This document shows, piece by piece, positions 29,467 through 38,273 of a DNA stretch of 64,000 nt. Origin of the DNA: [Clostridium] methylpentosum DSM 5476 (GTDB lineage: Bacteria; Bacillota; Clostridia; Oscillospirales; Ruminococcaceae); assembly GCA_000158655.1 (NCBI GenBank), contig EQ973344.1, forward strand, positions 861,752-925,751. Direction: 5' to 3'. Within the stretch, counting starts at the first letter, position 1. Each line of letters opens with the position of its first letter. The translations under genes and the position numbers were made by a program. The notes below the pieces were generated by a model. It saw only the letters and a program-made list of their open reading frames with translations. It ran no database searches and was not told the DNA's origin.

Positions 29467-29994
29467 TTATTTCTGGGGTTTGGCAGGTTTGGCTGAAATA
29501 AACATGACCATACTTCTGCCCTCCATCTTGGAAGGCTTATCAACTGAACCGATTTCCTCAACGGCGGTTTTAAAGCGGTCGAGCAGCCCATGTCCCAGAT
29601 TGGTGTGTGCCATTTCGCGGCCACGGAACCGAACTGAAACCTTTACCTTGTCGCCGGATTTCAAAAATTTGATCGCCTGGTTCACTTTGGTATTAAAATC
29701 ATGCGTGTCGATGTTCAGAGACATTCTGACTTCCTTGACTTCGACAATCTTCTGGTTTTTTCTTGCTTCCTTTTCCCGCTTCGACTGCTCGAACTTGTAT
29801 TTTCCATAGTTCATAATGCGGCAGACAGGGGGTGTAGCCTGGGGAGCGATTTTCACCAAGTCCAAATCCTTTGATAAAGCAAGTTTAAGCGCCTCTTTGC
29901 CACTTAAAACTCCCAGCTGACTTCCGTCAGCGTCGATTACGCGAACTTCCTTGTCGCGGATCTCCTCGTTAATGAGCAGTTCTTTGTTGCTAAT
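29467..29994 (-). CDS. infC: translation initiation factor IF-3
   Basis: The 175-residue factor prevents subunit association and checks the initiator codon. N-domain (LLINEEIRDKEVRVIDADGS) and C-domain (EVRMSLNIDTHDFNTKVNQAIKFLKSGDKVKVSVRFRGREM) are complete. There is no ATG near the expected N-terminus. GGAGG is followed by TGC TTG ACC ATT AGC. The TTG at 30000 is only three bases from GGAGG, while the ATT at 29994 is nine bases away and matches the unusual AUU start known for infC. ATT is adopted, with TTG as alternative. Confidence 0.93.
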   Translation of the reverse strand: MSNKELLINEEIRDKEVRVIDADGSQLGVLSGKEALKLALSKDLDLVKIAPQATPPVCRIMNYGKYKFEQSKREKEARKNQKIVEVKEVRMSLNIDTHDFNTKVNQAIKFLKSGDKVKVSVRFRGREMAHTNLGHGLLDRFKTAVEEIGSVDKPSKMEGRSMVMFISAKPAKPQK

Positions 29995-30039
29995 GGTCAA
30001 GCACCTCCGACCCTTAATAAGATTTTACTGTTGCAACCA

Positions 30040-30070
30040 AACAAAGCGCAGACATCCCGTCTGCGCTTCA
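30040..30070 (-). promoter_or_regulatory. infC leader attenuator hairpin (L20-leader-like)
   Basis: A perfect 10-base-pair stem AAGCGCAGAC/GTCTGCGCTT (30044-30053 with 30059-30068) is followed on the minus strand by TTGTTTGG, inside the 170-base infC leader. Its position matches the L20-controlled attenuator of other Bacillota. The full pairing scheme was not tested. Confidence 0.65.
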
Positions 30071-30172
30071 ATACACAAATATCCCTTGAAGAGGATCATC
30101 TGGATATTGACCCTGAAACGTTTCGTCGACCTCAGGGTGAGAACGGGTTTGTTCTGCTTTGTTTTCTCATCT

Positions 30173-30201
30173 AGTTTACCAAACTTGGCCGCCCTTGTCA
30201 A
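30173..30201 (-). promoter_or_regulatory. infC-rpmI-rplT promoter
   Basis: TTGACA (30201-30196) and TAAACT (30178-30173) on the minus strand are 17 bases apart. The promoter lies seven bases beyond the addA stop codon, leaving a leader of about 170 bases. Confidence 0.85.
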
Positions 30202-30207
30202 GGGAAA

Positions 30208-33200
30208 TCACAAAATTATTTCACAGCCGAGCGAAACGGCGTAAAGGATGCAGGCGGACACCGGCTTGCCAAGCATCGCCTCCACTGCCCGCTTGTAGAG
30301 CATCAGCTGCCCGCGGTAGCGCCCGGCGATCTGTTCCCGGGTCGCGCGGTCGGTTTTGTAGTCGATGATGACAAGGGACTCCCCCTCGTCGAGCACGCAG
30401 TCCGCAATCCCCTGCACCAGAATTTTTTCCCCATCGGTCTCCTGCTCCGGAAAGATCTCGGACGCGTCGAGGTCGTAGAAAAAGTCGAGCTCTCGGTAGA
30501 CCCTGCGCGCCGCGCGGATGCGCTGGGCAAGCGGAGAGTGGAAGAGGGACTCCAACCCCTTGCGGTCAACCGAAGCGGCCTGCTGCGGGTCGATGAAACC
30601 GTTTTCCCGCAACCGGCTGATCTCGGCCTCGAGGTCGTCCGCAGCCCTGGCAAAATCCGCGAACTGAATAAACTGATGGGTCGCGGTGCCCCGCTCGGCG
30701 GGGGTGAGCCCGCGTTCCCGTTCAAACTGGGGGCGTCGGGTGAGCGAAGCGGGGCGGCTGTGCTCGGCAATCTGGGTGACTGACAGCTTGGCGGGAATCT
30801 CACTGAGCGCCGCGTGCGCATAGCGGTAACCCAGGTTTTGGCGCAGCGCTGCGAGCGTCTCTTCGTCCGCCTCTGGGGCGGGCTGCGCCTGCTCCAATTC
30901 CTGCTCCCCGTATTCCTGGCCATCCAACACCACCTTGAGGGGACAACGGGCATCCCCGCTCTGCGGCTCATAGGGCGAAAGACCGCTGTCCGCTTGGCTG
31001 CGCAGGTCGCCGGCACTGGGATGGCGCAGCAGTCCCATGAGCAGCCAGTCCGCGTAGCTGTGCGCGCTGTAGAGGGGATAAAACGGGAGCCGCTCCCCCT
31101 CCACGATCTGAACAGCTGCCTTTTGGACGAGCTGCTGCGGATTGTCCGCCGCAATGGTTAAAATAAGTTTTTCCCTCGCGCGGGTCATGGCGACGTAGAG
31201 CACCCGCATCTCCTCGCTGAGCAGGGCGCGCTTGTTTTCGAGCTGCGCCGCGAGATAGGGGAGGGTCGGGTACTGCTTGAGCAGCTCGGGAACCGTCAGC
31301 TTCATGGCAAAGCCGTGGGTATTGCTGAGACAGTAGACGGAGGAAAGGTCGCGCTGGTTGAACCGCCCGGCGCAGTTGGCGACAAAACAGATGGGGAACT
31401 CAAGCCCCTTGCTCTTGTGCATCGTCATGATGCGCACTGCAGAGGAGTTTTCGGTGAAGATGTTGGCGCACTCGAAATCCCGGTTTGCCTCCTCCGCGGT
31501 GTCGATGTAGCGCAGGAAGCCGGAGAGTCCCCGTCCGCTCCCCCGCTCGTAGCCCGCCGCATAGCTGAGCAGCAACCGGAGATTAGCGAGCTTCTGCTCG
31601 CTTGACTCCATTGCACCGAACAAGGCGTAAAACAGCGTTTCGTCGTAGATCTTTTGAATCAATTTTTCGACGCTCGTCACCGCGGCCGCCTCCCGAAGCC
31701 GGCTGAGCGATTGCACAAACTCCCTACAGTGCCCGCTGTCAGAGGCGGTCACGCAGAGATAGAGGGGAGCGCGTCGGTCGAGGATCCGCAGCTCGGCGAG
31801 CTCGTCGGGGGTAAAGCCGTACAGTGGGGAGAGAAGAACTGAGAGCAGCGGGATGTCCTGCAATGGATTGTCGATCACCCGCAGCAGATTGAGCATAAGG
31901 GAGACCTCGCGGGAACGGAAATAGCCGCTGGTGTTCTCGGTCCAGACGTCGAGTCCGAGGTGCATAAGCTGTTCGGCGTACACCTCCGCCTTGTCCTTTT
32001 TGGAACGCAGCAGGATGGCGAAGTCGCTAAGGGTGCAGGGGCGGAGCTTGCCATCCTCTCCAGTGACGGGATAGCCGTTCCGCAACATGGAGAGAATCTT
32101 TCTTCCTATATAATTCGCCTCAATCGCCACCCTGCCCTCGTCGGAGTCGTCTGCGGCGGTGTCGATGAGGTGCAGCTCAGCCTGGGCATCGGGGTGGGGC
32201 GGATAGGAGGCCGCGGCGCGCAGCTGTTCCCCTTCGCCGTAGTCGAGCTCCCCGAGCTGTTCGCTCATGAGCTGGCGGAACAGGTAATTGACACAGCCGG
32301 TCACCTCGGGACGGCTGCGGAAATTTTCCGCCAGGGTGAGCCGCGCGGGGTAGCTGCCGGTGGAAAAATCCGCGTAACGCGCCCTCTTTTGCAGGAAAAT
32401 TTCCGGGCTCGCCTGCCGAAAGCGGTAGATGCTCTGTTTGATGTCGCCGACTAAAAAGAGGTTGGTTTCGTCTTTGGAGACCGCCTCAAAGAGCATGTCC
32501 TGCATCTGGTTGACGTCCTGGAACTCGTCGACGAGGATTTCGTCAATTTCACTGCTCACCGCTTCCCCGACCGGGGTGCGGAGCAGCTTGCCCTCTCTGC
32601 GCTCAAGCAGCAGGCGGATGGCGAAAATGCCGAGGTCGGGAAAGTCGAGGATGTTTTTCTCCCGTTTGCTTGCATCCATCCGCTCGGAATACCGCTCCAC
32701 CACCTCGCAGAGCTTGCGCAGCACCGGCTGCTGCAAACGGATGTCCTCCCAAAACTCCTCCTCTGAGCAGGTGAGCAGTTCCTTGAGAATGCCGTTGACC
32801 GCGTTGCGGGCGGGCTTGAGAAACTTCTCGTCCTCTTCTTCCGAAAGCGTCTTGTCAAAGCCCTCCGGCTTTTTGACTGGTTTGCGGGGAAATTTAAACG
32901 CCTTGAGCACCCCGCGCGCCTCGTCCCAGCCGCAGCCGTCGAGCTCCTCAATCAGGGCGGCGAGCTTTTCGAGCGCCGCCTCGTGATAGGGGCGGAGGGT
33001 GTCATATACCACCGGATTCTGCTGAGTGAACGCAAAGCCGCGCCTGTAGAGTTCGGTGCAGTGGTCAATTGCCCGGCTGGCCTGGGCGCGGAGCTCCAAG
33101 CCCCAGGGGGTTGTATCGAGCTCGTCGGCCTCTCCGTACAGCCGGAAGCTCTCCCAGAGCCACTCGAGGGGAAATGGGTTGGAGCGGATGCGGCTGTAGA

Positions 33201-33768
33201 TGCTCAGCACAATTCCCTTGAGTCTGCTGTCATCCTTGAGGCTGAAGCTGTCCGACAGGGCGGCAAATTCCTTATCGCCCTGGGAATAATAGTCCTCGAA
33301 CAGCTCGTCCAGCGCCTCGTCCTGGATCTGCGCGAGCTCAGTCTCGTCCGCAATCCGGAAGTCGGGCGACAGGCCGAGCCGGTCAAAGTTGTCCCGCACC
33401 AGATCGGCGCAAAATGAGTCGATTGTAGTGATCTTTGCCCGGCTGAGCAGCAGCTTCTGCCGCTGGAGCTTGGCGTCGTCGGGAAACCGCGCCACCAGCT
33501 CGTCGAGCTTGGCAGTGATGCGGGTGCGCATCTCCTTGGCTGCCGCGCGGGTGAAGGTCACGACGAGCAGACGGTCCGCGCGGGTTTCCCTCTCCCGGTG
33601 CGCGAGTTTGTAGACGACCCGGGAGGAGAGCACAAAAGTCTTGCCGCTGCCTGCCGAGGCGGAGAGCAGGAGGGTCCCGCCGTCCGAAGTGATCGCCGCC
33701 CGCTGTTCGGGGGTGATGTAACAGGGCAGGAGCAGCTCGTCGAGCTGTTTCTGGGTCAGTTCAGGCAT
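30208..33768 (-). CDS. addA: helicase-nuclease AddAB, AddA subunit
   Basis: The 1186-residue subunit of the double-strand-break resection enzyme has a UvrD-type helicase. Walker A is LLLSASAGSGKTFVLSSRV, followed by VVTFTRAAAKEMRTRI, ILVDEFQDVNQMQ, GDIKQSIYRFRQASP and VLYVAMTRAREKLIL. The C-terminal RecB-family nuclease carries IADCVLDEGESLVIIDYKTD. ATG 33768 is chosen because AAGGAGG is six bases upstream; an ATG two codons earlier abuts the Shine-Dalgarno. It overlaps addB by eight bases. Confidence 0.96.
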   Translation of the reverse strand: MPELTQKQLDELLLPCYITPEQRAAITSDGGTLLLSASAGSGKTFVLSSRVVYKLAHRERETRADRLLVVTFTRAAAKEMRTRITAKLDELVARFPDDAKLQRQKLLLSRAKITTIDSFCADLVRDNFDRLGLSPDFRIADETELAQIQDEALDELFEDYYSQGDKEFAALSDSFSLKDDSRLKGIVLSIYSRIRSNPFPLEWLWESFRLYGEADELDTTPWGLELRAQASRAIDHCTELYRRGFAFTQQNPVVYDTLRPYHEAALEKLAALIEELDGCGWDEARGVLKAFKFPRKPVKKPEGFDKTLSEEEDEKFLKPARNAVNGILKELLTCSEEEFWEDIRLQQPVLRKLCEVVERYSERMDASKREKNILDFPDLGIFAIRLLLERREGKLLRTPVGEAVSSEIDEILVDEFQDVNQMQDMLFEAVSKDETNLFLVGDIKQSIYRFRQASPEIFLQKRARYADFSTGSYPARLTLAENFRSRPEVTGCVNYLFRQLMSEQLGELDYGEGEQLRAAASYPPHPDAQAELHLIDTAADDSDEGRVAIEANYIGRKILSMLRNGYPVTGEDGKLRPCTLSDFAILLRSKKDKAEVYAEQLMHLGLDVWTENTSGYFRSREVSLMLNLLRVIDNPLQDIPLLSVLLSPLYGFTPDELAELRILDRRAPLYLCVTASDSGHCREFVQSLSRLREAAAVTSVEKLIQKIYDETLFYALFGAMESSEQKLANLRLLLSYAAGYERGSGRGLSGFLRYIDTAEEANRDFECANIFTENSSAVRIMTMHKSKGLEFPICFVANCAGRFNQRDLSSVYCLSNTHGFAMKLTVPELLKQYPTLPYLAAQLENKRALLSEEMRVLYVAMTRAREKLILTIAADNPQQLVQKAAVQIVEGERLPFYPLYSAHSYADWLLMGLLRHPSAGDLRSQADSGLSPYEPQSGDARCPLKVVLDGQEYGEQELEQAQPAPEADEETLAALRQNLGYRYAHAALSEIPAKLSVTQIAEHSRPASLTRRPQFERERGLTPAERGTATHQFIQFADFARAADDLEAEISRLRENGFIDPQQAASVDRKGLESLFHSPLAQRIRAARRVYRELDFFYDLDASEIFPEQETDGEKILVQGIADCVLDEGESLVIIDYKTDRATREQIAGRYRGQLMLYKRAVEAMLGKPVSACILYAVSLGCEIIL

Positions 33769-36700
33769 GGTCATCCTCCTTGATCTGTTCGAGCAGCGTC
33801 TGTTTGTCCCAATGCTCCACCCGCCGCGCGGGCTGTCCCGGCGTGTGCCCGCACACCGAGGCGTAGGCACAATAGTCGCAGGCGGAATGCCCGCCGCCGT
33901 ATCCCTCGAGCGGCACCGCGCCGATCTCCCCCGCAAAGAGCTGCTCACACATCCGCACGACAGCTCCCTTGGCAAAGGATTTGAGGGTTTTCAGCTCGTC
34001 AAGGGTGACGAGAAATTCGAGCGATTTGGGTGTATAGGGGGAGTCCCCCACCTGGGTTTTGCTCAGCCCCACCGGGAGGTAGACCCCCTGCTTGCCCTGC
34101 TCGATCTGTTCCATCGCGTTGAGGATCTCCTCGTCCTGGAGCAGCAGGCCGTTCATCCGGAATCCCTTTTGAATCTCTTTGGCCGCATCCTCTGCGTCCC
34201 CCTCCCGCTTGGTGATGCCAAACGAACCGAACGCCCCACCCGCTGGGAGGTAGAGCACCCCGGCCGGCACCGTCTCGCCGAACTTGGCTTTTCCCTGTTC
34301 CCAGAGGGAGAAGAGATAGAGCAGCATCTGCAGATTGAGCCCGTAATAAATTTCCGAGAGGTCGAACGTCCTGCCTGCGCCCGATTTGTAGTCCACCACA
34401 CGGATGTAGGTTTTTCCGTCTTTCTGATAGCTGTCTACCCGGTCGATCTCCCCGATCAGCTTGACCGAGCAGCCGTCCGAGAGCGGCAGGGTGATCGGCT
34501 GGACCGCCCCCTTGTCCCCGATTTCGAGCTCAAACGCCGCGGGCTGGAACCGGCAGTGAGCGAATTCCTTCTGAATGTTGCGAGCGAGCTCAACCAGGCT
34601 GCGCGCTGTGTTGCGGTAAAGCTGTAAAAACCGGGCGGTCTTGTCCTGCTTTCCGCCCATGAATTGGTCGATGTACCCGTCGAGCAGCTGTTCCACCGCC
34701 TGAGCGATTTCTTCATACTCCATTTGGTAAAAGGAGGGGGTGCTGAGCAGCTGTTCGAGCACGTGATGGGTCACCTTGCCGAGGGAGAGCGGGTTGAGGT
34801 TTGCCTTGCCGCGGGGATACGCCTTCATGCCGTTGGCGCAGAAAAAGAGAAAGCCGCATTTGTAGTAGTTCTCCACCTGAGTCGGGGAGACAGCGAGCTG
34901 ACGGCCGAACAGCCGCTCCGCATTCTTCCGGTCATAGAGGCGGAATCCTCCGGTCTGCGCCGCAGCGTCGAGCCGTCGCAGACGGTCCCCGTACTCCTCG
35001 TCCTGTGCAAAGTAGCGGCGCAGCGCCTCGGCCTGCCCGTCACGGGAGCGGTAGTGAAAGGCGAGCTGCAAAAACGCGCTCTCCTTGGTGCGGCAAAAAT
35101 CAGCGAGCCCGAGGTCGGCTGTGTAGGTGACGACTCCGCTGCCAAACATCTTGGTGATCTGGGTGATCACCTCGGAGGGATAGAGGGGAGAACCCGCGAT
35201 GTCGGCGAGCCGCGCGCTCACCACCAAATGCTCCCGGGGGGAGCTGAGGCTTTTGTAGGCGCTGAACCGCTCCTCGAGAATCCGGTCCCCGATCGGCTTG
35301 GAGAGCTCGACGCCGAGCTTTTTGAGCTCCTCCCGGTCGCTGTCGGTGAACACCCCGTCAAACTGCGGGCTGAGTGGGAAAATCCCCTCCCCCGCGCCGA
35401 ACACAAACACCGCCCGCGAGTTGCCGATAATCGTCCGTTCCGCTGAACCGATCATCACCGCGTCGAGGCTCTGCGGAATGCTGCCGAGGTCGTAGCCTTT
35501 TGCCGAGAGGTCGAACAATTCGCGGTAGCGCCGCAGCGTCAGCCGCACCTCCCCTGTCGAGTGGGCGAGCACCTCGAGGATATCAATGAGCACGTCCCAC
35601 AGCCGGGCCTGCTCCTCTGCCTCGGGGAACTTTTCCTCCCCATTGAGCCGCTCTACCCGCTGGTTGAGCACATCCGCGACACCCAGCCGGTGCAGCGCCT
35701 CAAAGAGGGCGGACCCGTATCCCCGCGCCGTCTGCTCCGCGCCGCGCAGGAGGGAAATCACCTCTGCGACGGCAGCGCGCACCTCGTCCGCCAGGGCGGT
35801 CACTTGTCCGTCCTGCTCCGTCTCGCGGTCGACAAAGCCGCGCGGATTGTGGGTAAACGGCTGATTGAGCTGGTCCTTGGTGATATTCCAGGTGTAGAGG
35901 TAGTTTTCAAAGTAGGAAATCTGGGTTAAGCCGAACCGGGTCAGGCCGCATTTGAGCAGGGCAAGCACCGGAGAGATGTCTTTTCCTCCGTCCGCCGCTG
36001 CGAGTAGGCTGCTTGCAAAACGGATGAGCGGGTCGTGCTCCACGGATACCGTTTCGTCCATAAAGTAGGGAATGCCGTATTTGCGCAGCGCGCTCTCGAG
36101 CACCCCCTGGTAACTCTCGAGATCCCGGGTGATGAGGGCAATCTCCCGGAACCGGTAACCGTGGCGCTGCACGAGCTCCCACACCTCCGAGAGAACTGCG
36201 TCGACCTCCCCGTATTCGTTGGGGGCGAGCAGCACCTTGACGTGTTCACACGTTCCCTGGTAGGGCTCGATCCGGTTGCGCAGGATGTTGCGCTCGAGAT
36301 GGGCGAGCTCCGGATGGACGAAAAGCCGATTCTCGGTCAGGTGAACTGGGCGCTCCGCACCCACCCCAAGCCGCCGCGCCATGTTGAGCAGCGAGCGGGT
36401 CGTCTTGCGGCAGGGCTCAAAGAGCAAGCCGCCGTCCTCCCGATCCCAGCAGAGTGCAAAGGTCAGGTCTGCCGCCTGCATCATCTCCTCAATCATCCCC
36501 CGCTGAACCGCGGTAAAGGAGAGGAACTCGTCAAAATAGATGTCGTAGCCCTCAAAAAATCCGGTGCCCCGCACCTTTTCCACTGCGCGGGAGAGGTCGT
36601 CGAGGGGGTCGCGATAGGTCTTGTTGAGAAGCCCGTCATAGGTGGTGTAAATGAGCGAGATCTCTCGCGACTTGTCCCGCAGATTTCCCTCTGGAAACAG

Positions 36701-37120
36701 GGCGACCGCGTTTTCAAACGATGCGGGGGAAATCGCCGAGTTTTTGAGCTCGTCCGCCGTCTTGAGCATGAGCTCTGCAAAGCCTGATTTTTCAACCGAC
36801 TTTCCATAGTGCTCCAGGCCGTCCTGCACCTCCCCGAGCGCGAGGTTCATCATGATGTTTTTGGCAATCTTGTCGGCGTAGTTGCCAGTCAGGCCGCCAT
36901 AGGTGCGAAAAATGAGCCGGGCAAGGCGGGTGAAACTCACAACCTCCACCCGGTTGCCCAGCTCTGCACCGAGCAGGCGGCTGCACTCCCGCTCCGTCTG
37001 GAATGAAAATTGCTCCGGCACCACGAGCATAATTCTGCGTTCCCCTGCCGTCTGCTGAATGCGCCGCATGAGTTCGGTTGACTTGCCGCTCCCGTGCGGA
37101 CCAAATACAAATCGCAGCAT
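33761..37120 (-). CDS. addB: helicase-nuclease AddAB, AddB subunit
   Basis: The 1119-residue AddB begins with LRFVFGPHGSGKSTELM (Walker A) and has an inactivated helicase body. The C-terminal nuclease contains IDRVDSYQKDGKTYIRVVDYKSG. Iron-sulfur cluster cysteines are visible in YYKCGFLFFCANGM and near the end in CDYCAYASVCGH. With AddA it degrades broken ends until Chi is met. ATG 37120 follows GGGGGCAGGAGG. It is the first gene of the addBA pair. Confidence 0.95.
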   Translation of the reverse strand: MLRFVFGPHGSGKSTELMRRIQQTAGERRIMLVVPEQFSFQTERECSRLLGAELGNRVEVVSFTRLARLIFRTYGGLTGNYADKIAKNIMMNLALGEVQDGLEHYGKSVEKSGFAELMLKTADELKNSAISPASFENAVALFPEGNLRDKSREISLIYTTYDGLLNKTYRDPLDDLSRAVEKVRGTGFFEGYDIYFDEFLSFTAVQRGMIEEMMQAADLTFALCWDREDGGLLFEPCRKTTRSLLNMARRLGVGAERPVHLTENRLFVHPELAHLERNILRNRIEPYQGTCEHVKVLLAPNEYGEVDAVLSEVWELVQRHGYRFREIALITRDLESYQGVLESALRKYGIPYFMDETVSVEHDPLIRFASSLLAAADGGKDISPVLALLKCGLTRFGLTQISYFENYLYTWNITKDQLNQPFTHNPRGFVDRETEQDGQVTALADEVRAAVAEVISLLRGAEQTARGYGSALFEALHRLGVADVLNQRVERLNGEEKFPEAEEQARLWDVLIDILEVLAHSTGEVRLTLRRYRELFDLSAKGYDLGSIPQSLDAVMIGSAERTIIGNSRAVFVFGAGEGIFPLSPQFDGVFTDSDREELKKLGVELSKPIGDRILEERFSAYKSLSSPREHLVVSARLADIAGSPLYPSEVITQITKMFGSGVVTYTADLGLADFCRTKESAFLQLAFHYRSRDGQAEALRRYFAQDEEYGDRLRRLDAAAQTGGFRLYDRKNAERLFGRQLAVSPTQVENYYKCGFLFFCANGMKAYPRGKANLNPLSLGKVTHHVLEQLLSTPSFYQMEYEEIAQAVEQLLDGYIDQFMGGKQDKTARFLQLYRNTARSLVELARNIQKEFAHCRFQPAAFELEIGDKGAVQPITLPLSDGCSVKLIGEIDRVDSYQKDGKTYIRVVDYKSGAGRTFDLSEIYYGLNLQMLLYLFSLWEQGKAKFGETVPAGVLYLPAGGAFGSFGITKREGDAEDAAKEIQKGFRMNGLLLQDEEILNAMEQIEQGKQGVYLPVGLSKTQVGDSPYTPKSLEFLVTLDELKTLKSFAKGAVVRMCEQLFAGEIGAVPLEGYGGGHSACDYCAYASVCGHTPGQPARRVEHWDKQTLLEQIKEDDHA

Positions 37121-37799
37121 CCTCCTGCCCCCTTTCTGTGTTACAATTTTACTTGAAAATGAAGCTTTCGTCAACTGGTCCGATGTGCTATACTAAGGAG
37201 AAAGAATCCGAGCCAGATGCGACTGACCTCTGTCCCGTTCTCAAGGCATCGAGGCTGGAGCTGCATTCCGCCGTATGTCCACACCGCTCAATTCCATCAA
37301 TCACCAGAATGACTGTTGTTGAGGGCGCAGAGAACCGTCTCTCGGACAGGATATTTCTTTCTTGCTAAGGAGTCCCTCGTGAGAACTTTTGCTCAGAAGT
37401 CCGGTCGCTTCACACAAAAGGCACACAGAGGCAATTGCTGCTCCTTCTGAGCAAATCCCTCTCTCCGATCTGCGGAGAATCCACACACAACTTCTCAATT
37501 ACATGCAGCACCGTGCCCGTCCCGCGCACCTATTGAGCAAAACGTCAATCAGGCCTATTCATACCTTTCAACGCCTTCCCCGGCGAAAGGAAAACGTCTG
37601 GCTTTTTGCGACTGTTTCCACGCTTTCACAAGTGCTTTGCGCCAACGACTAAATTTTTTAAAGAGCTACCTGCTAAGGGATGTGGGGTTGCATGGATCAG
37701 ACAAAGCGGCACCCAGGGAGAAAAATTATTCAAAAAAAGAATCCCGACTGCAATCTGCGGCCGGGCTGAGTTGTATTGTAAGTGAAAGGGGGCAGTCGG
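37121..37799. other. gene-free divergent spacer between addB and the ECF sigma gene
   Basis: About 680 bases between divergently transcribed units. No supported gene, tRNA or known riboswitch was seen. It must hold the promoters of addBA and of the sigma factor; no sigma-A consensus stood out near either start. Confidence 0.6.
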
Positions 37800-38273
37800 A
37801 TGGAGCAGCAGGACTGCAGGAGAATTGTGGAACAGTACGCTGATATGGTGCTGCAAATTGCCTATCAAAACCTGAAAAACAGAGCGGATGCAGAGGATAT
37901 CACACAGGAGGTGTTTCTCCGGCTCATCACAAGCGCCCCTGTCTTCGCGGGGGAGGAGCATCAAAAGGCGTGGCTGATCCGGGTGACGATCAACCTGTGC
38001 AAAAACCACCTCAAAACAGTGTGGAACCGCCGCACCACCACCCTGGACGAAACCTGTTTCCCAATGGAAGAGGACCAGCGGGAACTCCTCTGTGCGGTGT
38101 GCGAGCTCCCGGCCAAGTTCCGAAACGTGATCTATCTACAGGTATATCAGGGGTACTCAGTCGCTGAGATTGCACAGATTTTAGGCCGGTCCAAAAACAC
38201 TGTGGGCTCGTGGCTCTACCGCGGGCGGGCAAAACTCAAACAGCAACTGAAGGGAGGCTGCGAAGATGAATGA
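37800..38273 (+). CDS. ECF-type RNA polymerase sigma factor
   Basis: The 157-residue protein has sigma region 2 (YADMVLQIAYQNLKNRADAEDITQEVFLRLI, residues about 13-45) and region 4 (ELPAKFRNVIYLQVYQGYSVAEIAQILGRSKNTVGSWLYRGRAKL, about 100-145) with no region 3, the extracytoplasmic-function layout. ATG 37800 follows AAAGGGGGCAGTCGG. It overlaps the next gene by eight bases, and that gene encodes a single-pass membrane protein, so the two form a sigma/anti-sigma pair sensing an unknown envelope signal. Confidence 0.93.
   Translation: MEQQDCRRIVEQYADMVLQIAYQNLKNRADAEDITQEVFLRLITSAPVFAGEEHQKAWLIRVTINLCKNHLKTVWNRRTTTLDETCFPMEEDQRELLCAVCELPAKFRNVIYLQVYQGYSVAEIAQILGRSKNTVGSWLYRGRAKLKQQLKGGCEDE

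Noticed and set aside
37121-37799. 6S RNA, tmRNA or RNase P RNA in the long spacer
   Set aside because: None of the conserved cores of these RNAs was seen.
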